This document shows positions 11,251 through 22,768 of a DNA stretch of 64,000 bases, piece by piece; positions within the stretch are counted from its first letter, which is position 1, and each line of letters opens with the position of its first letter. The stretch is from Atriophallophorus winterbourni (Eukaryota > Platyhelminthes > Trematoda > Plagiorchiida > Microphallidae): positions 33,052-97,051 of the forward strand of contig JACCGJ010003085.1 of the NCBI GenBank assembly GCA_013407085.1. The letters are read 5' to 3'. The position numbers were made by a program, and so were the translations under genes. The notes beneath the pieces are model-generated. The model was not told the origin of the DNA. It saw only the letters and a list, made by a program, of their open reading frames with translations, and did no database searches.

Positions 11251-12214
11251 AAGATATACTCAGCATGGAACTGACAACCAAAATGAGTGTTCCAATGGAA
11301 ATACGAAACATATAAAGAAGATTTAGGTTCAATTAATATGTAATCAGTGTTTGCCACTCTGATTGACTGCCTCAGATGAAGCGATCAAACGTATATAATC
11401 GAATAGACCGACGTTAACATTCCGAAAATCGTGAAAATTCGGGTTTCGGAATAAATTTGTGAGAAGGGTTTGAGTGAAATAATCCTCGGAAGTTTGAAAT
11501 GATGGAAAACCTTAGTCGGTAATCCATATCAGAACAAAGGAAGTGACGAGCACAGTGAGGCAGTCACTTCCGGCATACCCCCACACGCTGCAGTAAAAAA
11601 AGTTTTTTTTATACATAGAATGTCATTAATCACTGATGAGCTATATTCTAAATTCTTTGTATTTGATTCTATTTAATATTCTTAAATTATTTTTTAATCA
11701 AACGTTTTATAATCTTGTATACACTTACTTAAAATTGCGAAAGAAAGTTAAACATATCTTATCACCGTGGCATATTGGAACTCCGATAACGCATTGCATT
11801 CATTTTACTTTGTTATGATTATGAGACATTAATTTCCGTATTCATCGTGTAGAAAGTATATCTCATTACTGTTAGTACTGTGTGTACAGTATCTGGTTCG
11901 ATGAGATGTTTATGAAATATATATGCAATTTAGGTGCGTATCACCAACCAATGGTACATGTCAACGGATTGCATTTCACCATAATAATATATCGATTGTT
12001 GATTTTTGATCTGACTATCCACACATTATCAGTGCAAACAAATCATAACCGGCGGATAATTGTGCGTGATGGAAATGCGTGCAATATAACGCATAAGAAT
12101 TTCGTATTAAGGAGCCGGAGTCCCGTTAGGCAGTCAGAAGATTTATTTGTGTTCGCCCTGCCAAATTCTGAGCCGGCATCGTTGTCTAAACGTATCAGCC
12201 TAGCTGTCCGATTG
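11251..12214. other. Unassigned stretch with a decayed hammerhead-like module
   Basis: No gene recognised. 11,940-12,130 resembles 34,060-34,210: ATCAGTGCAAACAAATCATAACCGG at 12,024-12,048 looks like a decayed relative of the ribozyme region of the 233-bp repeat, with the CTGATGA and GAAA boxes lost. A 127-codon open frame (11,882-12,265) overlaps it and has no recognisable domain. Confidence 0.4.
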
Positions 12215-12500
12215 GTTCCGATGAAGCCATGGAGAGGGAGCAAATGCTGCGTGGGCAACAGCTAGATCTCCACTCTAAACTGTCCTGGCTACCATCTCAA
12301 CACAATAAAGGAGAGTACACTCCATTACGCTTATGTTGATAATAACATGGAAATCAGCAGATACCGGTTAAGAGCATAGACTTGATTGGCGTAGAGCTCA
12401 GTGGCTGGGGCTGCTTTTTGACAGTGCGAGAGACATTTAGGTCAGGACGGCTACCGCTCACCTGAAGCTTTGCAGCCCCGAACAAATATGGTGTAGTCTC
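12215..12500 (-). mobile_element. RTE endonuclease fragment, reverse strand
   Basis: Matches 43,030-43,315 in the same orientation (shared words GGGCAACA, TTTGCAGCCC and GCGTAGAGC). In the larger copy this region precedes the GDFH endonuclease motif, so it is the middle of an RTE endonuclease domain. Confidence 0.6.
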
Positions 12501-12755
12501 GCCACGGTATTGTATCCTTAATGAATTCATGCGGATTAAGTATCAACCGACAAGCAGACGTTTGTTTTTCGCACCAGCGAAACGAACTACTAAAAATCAA
12601 ATGTCATTTATAAATTTTAAAACTAAAACGTCTGTTCTATGCTTCATGGATTTCATGACGTCGTCTGGGGCGTAAGAAAATCTGTTGTGATTAAAAATGA
12701 GCTAAAGAGACTGAATGTCAAATAGGCTGACTGCAAGAGACGCGATTACCATACA

Positions 12756-13219
12756 TTGGTATACTTACAGAAAGAGTTTACACATTTTTGGAAAGGAAAG
12801 GGTTCCGTTGAGCATGGACTGCATGCAGTTGGGTTTTCCGTTCAAATGAACCTACTTAAAGAAACGGAACCGTTCAGCAGTGGGATTTGGACTCTAAATC
12901 TGGAGTGCATTACTAATACGATTACGTTGGACAACGTTTATGAACCGAGGATCTCTGCGACGACTGCTGAAAAAGACGCCTTTTATCATAAACTCGCAAC
13001 AGTCCTCAAATTCGTTCCACAAAAAATTGTTTAGTGGTATTGGGTGATTTCAACGCTAAAGTTGGTGCAAATTTCGAGTCTTGGCAAAACCGATTCGGAA
13101 GGTTAGGTGTAGGTAAAACCAAAGAAAATGGACAATGCCTTTTCGATTTGTGCATACAGTTCAGTCTGTGTACGGGTAACACTTTCTTTCAAACAAAACC
13201 ACAGCCACTGGTCTGTTAG
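12756..13219 (+). pseudogene. RTE endonuclease domain
   Basis: Two abutting open stretches (12,756-13,034 and 13,034-13,219) form one endonuclease/exonuclease/phosphatase domain. GDFNAKVG carries the catalytic Asp and Asn, and the following GVGKTKENGQCLFDLC fits RTE relatives. The frame breaks around 13,033. It would nick target DNA to prime reverse transcription. Confidence 0.8.
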
Positions 13220-13807
13220 TAACATCCTTCCTCTAAGCATTGCCATAAGTTCGATCTTATTCCTGTTGGGTGTACTAATATAGGAAGCGTACTTCTCACC
13301 AGGTCATATCAAAACGCGATTGAAACACGGAATATCTACTGGGAATCGATAAAAAGCTGCATATGGAGAGTCTCACTTTCCAATTTCGGTTCAAATATAG
13401 CTCGAATGAGCGACTGGTCGAAGCAAAAGCTTTTGAGATGACTGCTGTGTAAGAATACAAACGGTCAGCATTCTTGAGGTTCAGAGGTATGCCAACAAAT
13501 AAAACATACAACTTTTAGTGCAGCTAGAAATAAGATCAAACTGACTGCAAGGCGATGTGCTCATGACCATTGGATAGGTATTAGACATACTATCTAAAAA
13601 GCTGTGGATATTGGAAATTTTCACGGTATGTATGATAGCATTAGAAGAGCCATTGCTCCAAACATACTTAAAACGGCTCCCATTAATTCTGTATCTGATG
13701 ACCCGATTTTGGACAAAACGTAGCAGGTGGAAAGATGGGTGGAGCACTCCTCTCTCTAATCTAATGTCGGTACGGTTTTACTGCATGTAGTTGCAAACGT
13801 CTAGCGG

Positions 13808-14420
13808 TTGCAGACTATTAAATATCTACATACCGCCCTACTCTCGATTCCTTTAATAGGGCAATCGACCGATCAGCGAATGGGAAGGACATTTATGGAA
13901 CCTGAGCTTGAATCAGTTCAACATTTCACATACCTTGGATCAAATGTTGCGGGTAACCTCTCGTTAGACACTGATATTGATGAGCGGATTGGCAGAGCAG
14001 TTATCATTCTTTGCTGATTGAACTCTAGTGTTTGGAAGTACCGCAAGCTCAATGTAAAAATGAAGGTGGCATACAACACTTGCGTACTAAATGATTTACT
14101 ATATGGCAGTGGAACCTGGACCACTTAGGCAAGACACGGACAGAAGCTGAATGCTGTCCATCTACGAAGCATCCGTCGTATCTTGAACATATATTTGATG
14201 AACAGAGTGACTAATGCTGAGGTGCTTTCAAAAGATGGTCTACAGAGCATGTTCACTCTATTGCGAAAGAGCCGCCTGTGGTGGTTTGTTCATGTCTACA
14301 GATTGGAAAATTGTCCTATTCAGAAAGATCTACTTTATGGTCAGTTACAATTAGGAAGTCGAACATGAGGCAGATCGCACTTGTGGTACAAAGACGTTTG
14401 CATAGGGGATATGAAAGATC
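13808..14420 (+). pseudogene. RTE ORF C-terminal region
   Basis: Contains FTYLGSNVAGNLSLDTDIDER, LLYGSGTWT (14,100-14,125) and LRSIRRILNIYLMNRVTNAEVL, the thumb and C-terminal region of RTE proteins, with stops at about 14,016 and 14,127. Reverse-strand homologues at 25,166-25,858 and 40,700-41,250 share the same motifs. Confidence 0.75.
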
Positions 14421-14789
14421 TTGGCTTTAAAACGGCCAGTCGGGAAAACTTGCTCGTGACCGCTCACATTGGAGGCATAGTTAAATCATCGTCTGCGAGG
14501 CGGAAAGGAGCAGATATAGTTCTTGGCTGCTGAATGCAGATGACGCAGCCAGCGTGCAACTGATTTAATACAACCAAGTTCTGATTCTCGTTGCCAGCGC
14601 TGCGGGAGAGATTGTTTCTCCCGAATCGGACTTTTTTGTCATTCCAGAACCTGTACAACACAAACATTCATGCGATTCAGATATACATTCATGGTCGACA
14701 TCGGCCGAAGGAGACGAACAACAGCAATAACGCAAAAAAGGCTGGATATTAACGCAGAGGGAATTCAACCCAGACTTTCTAATACTAAA

Positions 14790-15030
14790 CTGAGCTCTGG
14801 TAATTTTATATTTTACAGTTAAATTTATGTTATGATATTTTAAAATATAATTGTTTTGTCGTGCTCAGATCACCACCACTTACATATCACAAGTAGTTTC
14901 CAGCTGTTTGCCGTCATGGGGATGCAACCATAAGATTATTTTCAGTGAAGCTTGAAACAAACATAATAAGATAACTACACGTTCAGAGACATCAATATTT
15001 TAGATTAAAAGACAACTAACTGTGTTGTAT
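14790..15030. repeat. Dispersed repeat shared with 33,830-34,040 (inverted)
   Basis: TGCTCAGATCACCACCACTTA at about 14,874-14,894 matches TGGTGATGGTGATCTGAGC at 33,956-33,974 in reverse complement, with extended similarity on both sides. At both loci it lies next to the 3-prime end of an RTE. No gene. Confidence 0.5.
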
Positions 15031-15079
15031 ACTACAATTCGCATTGCACCATCTGTCTACACAAATACTAGTTGGATAC

Positions 15080-15122
15080 GCATAGCTGATGAGAGGCAAA
15101 AACCTCGAAACCGGTTCTGTGT
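15080..15122 (+). ncRNA. Hammerhead ribozyme, 256-bp family, copy 1
   Basis: Core CTGATGA (15,086-15,092), stem II GAGG/CCTC with a CAAAAA loop, GAAA (15,107-15,110), then CCGGTT. Stem I GCATAG pairs with CTGTGT (two wobble pairs). Cleavage would be after U at 15,116. U at that site instead of C may slow it. Confidence 0.8.
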
Positions 15123-15335
15123 TTCCGGTTAGATTTAGGCGTTTCGGAATGGTATTCTACTTCAAACTATACTGCGGTTGTAATAACCCTCGCGGCAATA
15201 CGCCGTTTGATCAGTTGGGGCTTATTTAGTCCCTTCAGCTACTTATAAAGTAGCGAGTAGACGAGAACTTCAATTCGCATTGCACCATCCGCCTACACAA
15301 ATACTAGTTCGAACCGCGAAGAGTCCAGCGGATAC

Positions 15336-15378
15336 GCATAGCTGATGAGAGGCAAAAACCTCGAAACCGGTCCTGTGC
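15336..15378 (+). ncRNA. Hammerhead ribozyme, 256-bp family, copy 2
   Basis: All conserved core bases are present: CTGATGA at 15,342, GAGG-CAAAAA-CCTC stem II, GAAA, palindromic ACCGGT stem III, and C at 15,372 as cleavage site. Stem I is GCATAG with CTGTGC, six pairs including one U-G. The stem III palindrome with no loop suggests it works best as a dimer, as in newt-type and retrozyme hammerheads. Confidence 0.88.
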
Positions 15379-15591
15379 TTCCGGTGAGATTTAAGCGTTT
15401 CGGAATGGTATTCTACTTCAAACTATACTGCGGTTGTAATAACCCTCGCGGCAATACGCCGTTTGATCAGTTGGGGCTTATTTAGTCCCTTCAGCTACTT
15501 ATAAAGTAGCGAGTAGACGAGAACTTCAATTCGCATTGCACCATCCGCCTACACAAATACTAGTTCGAACCGCGAAGAGTCCAGCGGATAC

Positions 15592-15634
15592 GCATAGCTG
15601 ATGAGAGGCAAAAACCTCGAAACCGGTCCTGTGC
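15592..15634 (+). ncRNA. Hammerhead ribozyme, 256-bp family, copy 3
   Basis: Same sequence as copy 2, 256 bp downstream, with all core bases intact. Confidence 0.88.
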
Positions 15635-15679
15635 TTCCGGTGAGATTTAAGCGTTTCGGAATGGTATTCTACTTCAAAC

Positions 15680-16049
15680 GTATTCAAATTCTACTGTTGT
15701 TTCTTCGTACACATTGATGATCCATTATTATTTTCAAACTGCTTTGTTGATCAGAACAAAATGTATGATCGAACGGACCCCTGGTGGAATGTCATACACA
15801 GTCAGTCGAAGAGGTTCGTCTAAAATCAGAATTAAAACTTTCGTGAACAAATTTATGCAACTCTTAAATATGGTTAGTGCAACAACAAATACGTTATAAC
15901 GCAAAGTAATTCGAGTGCTTGGATAGAAATTCCGTTGTTATTCTGCATTTGAACACCGTGGTGTTCATTTAAAACGCTTATTTAGAAGTTGCATACAAGA
16001 TTGTCATTGCTGAGCTTGGTGTCACTGTCCCATGCTTACTTTCTCATCT
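15680..16049. other. Unassigned AT-rich stretch
   Basis: A short open frame (15,714-15,899) has no recognisable domain. Nothing else is visible; it may belong to the LINE remnant that follows. Confidence 0.3.
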
Positions 16050-18400
16050 GGATAAAGGCAAACAGCCAAAATCGAGGAGCATTGCGTTAGTGATGCTAAT
16101 GTGAGCACCACAATATATCGGTCGGTAATAAGCGATTTGATTGCTTAAACTAGAATCACTATGGTTCTGTATTTTGACGTCGTGGTGATTATTCGGAACC
16201 ATATTTACTAGTGGCACTAAAGTCAATCTTTCTTTACTAATTTTCCGCTATCTCAATGCTCGCCAAGCGTAATCCGACTGTCTTTATATGATGCCAGCAA
16301 CTGACAGAAACTGATTAAACATTCTTTCTACTATGCTGTAGCCAATAACATACTTTGGTCGAAGTGCGTCATTGATCGTTTCTGACAAAATGATGATATA
16401 CTCGAATTTAAAATCGTTCATTCAAGTAGTTACTACAATAATGTTTAATATTATTGATTTTGTATAACACGAAATACATACGAATATCATATGGATTTTG
16501 TTTTCGTCAAAACGACATTACAAAATCAAGGTATTGTTGTTATCGATGGAAATCTTACTAGAAATATGTTATCAGATCGTGGACTGAAGACAGTAGAGAA
16601 AACATGGGCTAGAACTTTGGCAGATTACGTTGCTGTGGTTGTTGTTCCATCATGTTTCATTAGAGCAGAAACTCCTAGTTTCACCTTTGACCGGTTATTT
16701 ATGACCTGGTCGAGAATTTTGGCGTTTGATTCCATTTTCTTGAGGATATGATTTTGATAATTCAGTTTGTCATCAACAACAAGTTAGTTTACCTTATTCC
16801 TCAGAAAACGGAATGTCTTCCAACTCTCAAGTCCTATCATGTTGATGTGCCCGCCATGCAACATTTCGCAAGATCAACCATTTTCGTGTTCGGCTCGTCA
16901 GCTTAAATATATATATCCATATTTTTCACCTATGGAACGAGATGAAAGTGCATCTAAACGGCAAATTTAGGTTCGGTTATCATCAAATGCCACTGATCGT
17001 GCACGCTGTCGGACTTAAGGCCAGGGTCTGTTACGTTTGTGAGAGTAAATTTAACTTGTGGAAAGTCATTTTTTAGAATCACATTGTCGATGTTACTTTT
17101 TCCGATTGCCTGTCAAATATATTCAAGCGTAATAACTAAGTGGCCAATGAGTCCTATTTGAGCTTCATAAGTGAAACTTTCAATCGTATTCTCTTCATTT
17201 ATCAGTATTAGTTCTAAGATAGACGACGTATCAGTACCACGAAATCAGGTAATGTTAAAATATGGTTGTGGAGTTGAATTTCTTTTAGTCACATTTAAAA
17301 TAAAGCATTTACGGATTTTTTGGATAAACTGAATTTTCCTTAAAGTTCGGCAGATTAAAGTCTCCGATCAGTAGATGTCTGCCGCCGTATCTGGTAGCCG
17401 CTAATCGTATATTTGCGAGTAATGCTGATCTGTAGGCTGCGTCGACTCAGTGCGAACGATAAATCACACCCACTATGCATTTGCTCTTGCTGTTACATTC
17501 AGCGAACTCCTTTATGTGTTTTGCAGTTGTGAACCGTCATCAGTGATCTGTTGACAGTGTAGTCTCCTAATGTGGTAAAGCGCAACACCACCTCCTCGAG
17601 TGAGGTGATCGCGACGACGAAGAGCCATACCTTAAATGGCAACTTCATTGTCTGTTAAAATTGTCTCAGTTACAGCAATCACGCCTTGCGAGTATGTGGT
17701 ACTTAGTTCAGTCAATTCGTGTAGTTTGTTTGCCAAGCATTGGGCATTTGTATACAAAAATTTTGGCAGTCAATGTTGACAGCAAAGACAGTTTATTAAA
17801 GCAGGTAATTTCAGTACGTGTCAAAGATGGTGGGTAAATTACATCACCGACTCCGTTAGAGTCGGTCGACATCCGTTTTTTCTGGAGCAGGATTCCCGGC
17901 ATCACTGTGATCATTAACAACAGGTCCGAGAACTTCCACGATAAAGTCGGTTTTCGGGTATTTAATGATAAATTTTATATCTCGTGGAACTTTGTATCTA
18001 TGTTGGTTCTAATTGTTAAGCACGGTGTTGACCATAGTGTTGGTCCGAAGTGCCAGTTTAATGGGTCGTGGACCTTTACCTTCGTAATTAGATGACTTCG
18101 GGATTCGGAACGTATCGATAACCGCTACATTAATAGTTTGGATAGCATTACTGATAAATCTCCACTGTTGTAGGTCGTGGTTGGATTTACACTTTGTATC
18201 TGAGCCGATTGCATTTTCTGAGACATTTGAGAGAAAAAAGTGTGCGCTTGTTGCGATCGTTTGTTTTATTTTGGTTAACTTTCGGTGGCGATTTTGCCCG
18301 ATCTCACCTGGGAACATCAACAAATACACGAGATGTATTTTCCATGTCGTCTCGTTGCAAGTATGTCGACTGAGATACATCTTCTAAATCCTTATCATTT
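16050..18400 (-). mobile_element. CR1-like LINE (gamma), reverse strand, ORF1 end plus endonuclease
   Basis: Read on the reverse strand: an ORF1 C-terminal segment (18,380-18,009, ending IPKSSNYEGKGPRPIKLAL), then the start of ORF2 (about 17,760-17,640: FLYTNAQCLANKLHEL, then GVIAVTETILTD), and HLLIGDFNLPNFK near 17,375-17,340, the endonuclease catalytic motif. The part at 16,830-16,490 matches 60,860-61,090 in the opposite direction. The reverse transcriptase is largely missing. Frameshifts and stops are frequent. Confidence 0.78.
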
Positions 18401-18719
18401 TGCATTACTACTTTGAGCAACCTTGAGCTTATCTTGGTTTAGCGCTATGGAAGGAAGACTCAAGCGAATCAACGAAACCGGGAAAATCGCTTTAAGATTC
18501 ATGAAAGTGCACAGTTTCCACCGTTCAGCCAAATAATTCTTGTGTCTATTCGACAATAACGTCTAATCGACTCTGGGACATTGGTGCAGATAACACTAAG
18601 AGAGGCGAGGTTTTGTCATTGAACAGTTTATCGGCGATAATTCGTGAAACACAGAAGATAGAACACGAAATAAGGTATCGAAACATGTTGCTCAATGTAC
18701 TCTTTGTAAGGATTGCAAA
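18401..18719. other. Unassigned stretch
   Basis: No open frame of note and no repeat partner recognised. Confidence 0.3.
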
Positions 18720-18984
18720 ATCAGCAGGATAGCTGGATTTATGCGTAGATAATGGGTACCTGGCTGTTGTTTTTGTGGTCCTCTCTTTATCATGGATTCA
18801 CAACGCAACGTTTCGAATTACATAGCGTGCAATTACTCTAGCGGCGCTCACAACGACGGACGGTACGTTGTCGATACTTTTTAGTTGCACGTTGAATCGT
18901 GATCTACGTCAGCAGCCGATAGAAGCGTCTTCCTGCTCATTGTCGTATTAATCAACGAAGTTGCTCAATGCTATGTATAGATGC

Positions 18985-19400
18985 TGCAGGATATGATCTC
19001 AACATCACGCGATCCTCCTTTGTATTCCTAAGAAAATGATACTATATGGTGAAACCGAAGTAGACTAATTGTTCAATCACAAGGAAGTAAGAGACAATAT
19101 TCGATTGCAGAGTCAGGACCGAATGAAATTCGTATAAAAAATTATGCTTCATTAACGCGAAGAAACTTTAATTATAAGCAAGTGAGTTTTGCTAGATATA
19201 AGTTCTACATCACGCGAGCCTCCTTTAGATTAGTAAGAAAATAAGACTATATGATAAAACCGAAGTAAACTACTTGTTCAATCATAACAAAGTAAGAGAA
19301 AATATTCGATTGCAGGGTAAGGAACGAATGTAATTTGTATAAGCATATCATGTTTGATTACCGCAAACAAACTTTAATTACAAGGGAGTGAGTTTTGCAC
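18985..19400 (+). repeat. Tandem duplication (about 210 bp) inside the beta 5-prime region
   Basis: CATCACGCGA(T/G)CCTCCTTT at about 18,992 and 19,210, each followed by AGACTA/GATACTATATG, ACCGAAGTA, ATATTCGATTGCAG and finally GTGAGTTTTGC. It resembles 5-prime-region monomers. A similar doubled arrangement occurs at 38,790-39,370 and 39,400-40,130. Confidence 0.7.
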
Positions 19401-20799
19401 TAAATAACAAGGTTTGAGTTTGAGTTTGCTCGCCATTTTGCGGCATTCGTCCTTCAACATTATATTATGTGCCAAAACACAGGAATCCAGAGACAGACAG
19501 AAAGAACAGAGACATGACCTAGAAAAATGGTGCAACATCGTACGATGGTGGGTTCGAAAAACATCAGACCTACAGTTGTTACACGTTTGGTTCGCCACCC
19601 AAGCTTTTCACATTTGTTTGAACCAAGTTTACTGAAATTAACACAGAACAGTGAGAAATATATGAAAACGGTCCTATGAAATACTTTATTGCTACGTAAG
19701 TTTTCCTAGTGCAATACACGAATCATATCCAAATTAAACTGGTGATAAAGAAATGGACGTCTCAATGTTCGTAAAAAGAGCAACGAGCGCAGTATAATTC
19801 ATTTAGGCAATTCATACGCTGATAATTCGGCGGGAGGTTGATAAACAACAAAAAAACGTGACTTAAAACTGTGGTTCCACATCGCAGAAATGATAGCAGC
19901 GCAGGAGTTTGTTGTCGTGAGTAATTCGGGATACGGCGGTCATTCAATTAGAATGGTAATGTACCACCTCCATCGAAATTAACTTTTCCGAAATGAGCTT
20001 TGACAGTCTTTATTAGATTGATCTGAAGATTACATAGGGATTTTATCCTATTTGACGCCAGAATAATCCCAATAAATGTGCAATCAAGCCGTTGAAAGAA
20101 TTAAAAAAGAAAATTAGAAGAAGGTTAAACAACTACAAAGGTCCGGCTGCTCGTGAGTGAAGACCCTCAAATCTTGAACTGTATTAGAGCTGATTGACAA
20201 CAGTGTGCTCTTGCCTAAGCAATTTCTTGTAAAATGCCAGGCCACAGCTTCACAGTCCACATACCACATACACATGTATTCTGCTACCATAACTTTCGGA
20301 AACTTTTCCTCAATATACCAACAAGCATATGAAACGATTAAGCTTACGTCACTTGACAATTTGAATGAGATAGCTTTGAGATCACTAAATATAACAATCA
20401 CAAGTTTGCAAAATAGATAAAAGATTTGGTTAACACCAATAACACCGGGTTCTTGCTGATGGTATTCATCAGATAAAGACAGTACGATGAGGTTACGTAT
20501 GTCTTGAAACGAAGTGAAAATTGTCAACATGATTTGCCTTTGTATGATGATGCTGTATACGTTTGCAACAAAAAACTGTTCAATTACGTGTGATAAAATA
20601 CATGAAAATCGGATTAAACCCATGATCATGAAACAAAAAGCTCATTTTCATGCACATTTGGTGAAGTTCCTCAAATAATTATAAGATTGTGTCAACTGTT
20701 GTTAGGATGTATATTGCGCATTTAATATAATGTACACTTCATGCAGTTGAAGATAAACAACTTATCTCCATCAAATTTTGAAGGGAACAGTTCTAAAGG

Positions 20800-21290
20800 A
20801 TCAACAGTGCACAATTCTTGCGCAACCCTCAGAATAAACACGAGTTGCCGAACGATTATTCACAGCACTTTGCTCAACAACACGATGTTTTACAATATAG
20901 TGACGATCTAAAGATCAGGCTGCGCAGCCGGAATGTTGATTGGTTTCCGCAAGATGTAGATCTGGCTTATTAGGCTTCTGAGCAATTATTCATTGAAAAA
21001 TTACGATTTTAAGATGGCGATTTTTTTCATTAATTGATCCCTGCTCTCATTCGCAAAGCTTCTGAGATTTTGGTGTATCTGGGTTACAGGTTGAAGGGTA
21101 GTGAACTTCGACTCCTGCGTGATCTCTCTCAAGGTGATTAGGTGAAAATGCGAACAGTTACTCAGGAGCCTGGCGAGAGCAGAGCCGCAGGTGAAACTAA
21201 CTTGCGCATTGTGGATTTCCGGGTTGTAAGAAAGAGGCCAATAGTTCATTATCAACGTCTAACGATATCCATTCCGAGGGATCTGGATCT
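20800..21290 (+). pseudogene. Beta LINE ORF1 remnant
   Basis: Codes YSDDLKIRLRSRNVDWFP (about 20,899-20,952) and a downstream basic region before the ORF2 start, with several stops. The better open copy is at 44,256-44,612 (HYSDDLKITLRTWNADEFS). The copy at 63.8 kb lacks this part. Confidence 0.55.
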
Positions 21291-21740
21291 GTGAAAGTGA
21301 TATATTCTAATGCGAAAAAATTGGAAAACAAACTATATGAACAATTTGATCGGAATAGTCAGGACCCTCCATCGATCGTTGTGGTGACGGAAACCTGGCT
21401 CTCATCTGAGCAGGATGATACCCAGCTAACCCTACCTGGATATAGACTCTTTCTCTCAGATCGAAAAAACGCGAGAATCGGTGGTGGAGTTGCCTTGTAC
21501 TTCCAACAACATATTTTCTTCGCAGTGTTGGCTCGCTCCCAGCAAACTACCGGTATGTGTGAGAGTTTATGGTGCCGTATAAAGACTGCAGCTTCATTTG
21601 CCAAAATAGGTAGCGTTTATGATTCTCCCAAAACTCAGGCAGATATTCTGATATCACAGATTTGCCAACATGGTAGATCCTCAAACTGCTTGATTATTTG
21701 CAATTTTAATGCTTCTAGTAGTGATTGTACTTGCATATAG
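21291..21740 (+). pseudogene. Beta LINE ORF2 endonuclease domain
   Basis: Open for 149 codons. It starts KVIYSNAKKLENKLYEQF, then VVVTETWLSSEQDD with the catalytic Glu of the TETWL motif, then ARIGGGVALYFQ, and a last motif IICNFNASS where GDFN is expected. The C-terminal third is lost to a stop at 21,738. The reading frame is otherwise good, so this is one of the less decayed pieces. A sister copy begins at 63,895 and runs off the window. Confidence 0.85.
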
Positions 21741-22260
21741 GAAGGGTCTGGGTCATTCGAGCATGATATGTTGCACGTTGTGGTTGATGTGGGCCTCGTG
21801 CAGCAAGTGTTCTAACCGACCAAAAAGGCCCTACTAGGTGCGAGTTCAGTTTGTACTTGGCATTGACTACAACGCAGTCCCATATTAATCAGCTTTGGAC
21901 TGAAGTTCCATTAGGCTGTAGAGATCATGTCATCTAACGTTCTGGCTGGATACAAGATCCGATTCCCAGAAGGACTTTTTGCAAGGCAGACGCGTGTAGG
22001 TTGAGGGATGTTGCTTCATCTCCTGATTGTTCTATCGATCGTGTGCTCCTGGAAATCCTGAATTGGGGTTCTTTATAATAATATTTTCTGACTTTGTTAG
22101 AATTGTAATGATTCATATTGATGATGGGATCTGTCAGAGTTGTGCAATGCGAGTCCGCATTACTGAAATTTATAATATGTTCATCGAAACCCACCATTGT
22201 TTCCATCAAAACAATGTAATATAACAAAAGATTCATTTGCATGCTTTTCCGTCATTCACA

Positions 22261-22302
22261 CCCCACGACCGGTTTGGTGCTGTTTGCACACATCAGGTAG
22301 GG
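22261..22302 (-). ncRNA. Hammerhead ribozyme, 233-bp family, decayed copy
   Basis: Same fold as its neighbours but with CTGATGT in place of CTGATGA and CAAA in place of GAAA, both at core positions. Probably inactive. Confidence 0.7.
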
Positions 22303-22493
22303 ACAGTAAGATCAGGATCCGCATGCGCTTGAAACAGTGAAGGAATGGTAAACAAGGAGCGCTTGTATGCCACTGTTGGATAAGGCTCGTACGACCAACC
22401 TGTTCAAAGCATGTGTCGAAACACATGTTAAATGGGGTTAAACCCATAACCATGAAACAAAAGATTCATTTGCATGCTTTTCCGTCATTCACA

Positions 22494-22535
22494 CCCCACG
22501 ACCGGTTTCGTGCTGTTTGCACTCATCAGGTAGGG
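22494..22535 (-). ncRNA. Hammerhead ribozyme, 233-bp family, intact copy A
   Basis: Reverse strand: CCCTAC, CTGATGA, stem II GTGC/GCAC with AAACA loop, GAAA, ACCGGT palindrome, cleavage C, then GTGGGG. Stem I CCCUAC pairs with GUGGGG over six pairs (one U-G). All core nucleotides are present. Confidence 0.9.
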
Positions 22536-22726
22536 ACAGTAAGATCAGGATCCGCATGCGCTTGAAACAGTGGAGGAATGGTAAACAAGAAGCGCTTGTA
22601 TGCCACTGTTGGATAAGGCTCGTACGACGAACCTGTTCAAAGCATGTGTCGAAACACATGTTAAATGGGGTTAAACCCATAACCATGAAACAAAATATTC
22701 ATTTGCATGCTTTTCCGTCATTCACA

Positions 22727-22768
22727 CCCCACGACCGGTTTCGTGCTGTTTGCACTCATCAGGTAGGG
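22727..22768 (-). ncRNA. Hammerhead ribozyme, 233-bp family, intact copy B
   Basis: Identical to copy A in the ribozyme region, 233 bp further on. Confidence 0.9.

Larger units (their letters stand above)
12600..14780 (+). mobile_element. RTE-clade LINE, degraded, forward strand
   Basis: An RTE-type non-LTR retrotransposon. Endonuclease: GLHAVGFSVQMNLL and, at 13,034-13,060, VLGDFNAKVGANFESW, the catalytic GDFN motif. The central reverse transcriptase is shortened and scrambled (13,220-13,800). The C-terminal region is clear: FTYLGSNVAGNLSLDTDIDER (13,924-13,986), then VTNAEVLSKDGLQSMF and the RW-HV-RL block (14,207-14,320). It ends near 14,780. Stops in all parts make it dead. The same family is on the reverse strand at 24,790-26,745 and 40,363-43,315. 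Confidence 0.8.
15035..15679 (+). repeat. 256-bp tandem repeat array with hammerhead ribozymes (retrozyme-like)
   Basis: About two and a half units of 256 bp, with ribozyme cores at 15,086, 15,342 and 15,598 (exact spacing 256). Units two and three look identical over most of their length; the first has small differences and lacks a 20-bp piece after CTAGTT. Each unit carries one hammerhead on the forward strand. It has no ORF and is flanked by low-complexity LINE debris. Possible but unconvincing flank repeats begin GTAT. Confidence 0.9.
18720..22060 (+). mobile_element. CR1-like LINE (beta), long 5-prime region through endonuclease
   Basis: The longest beta copy. It has a 2-kb non-coding 5-prime region (18,720-20,780) shared with 62,120-63,780 and with 38,600-40,360 plus 43,315-44,250. 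An ORF1-like stretch follows (20,780-21,290), then the ORF2 endonuclease (21,291-21,740 and degraded to 22,060). The reverse transcriptase is absent. At 22,060 it meets the right arm of the composite unit. Confidence 0.75.

Noticed and set aside
12215..14780. Twin-priming (5-prime inversion) of one RTE, because a reverse fragment precedes a forward copy
   Set aside because: The reverse fragment and the forward copy cover overlapping parts of the endonuclease, so they are two separate copies.
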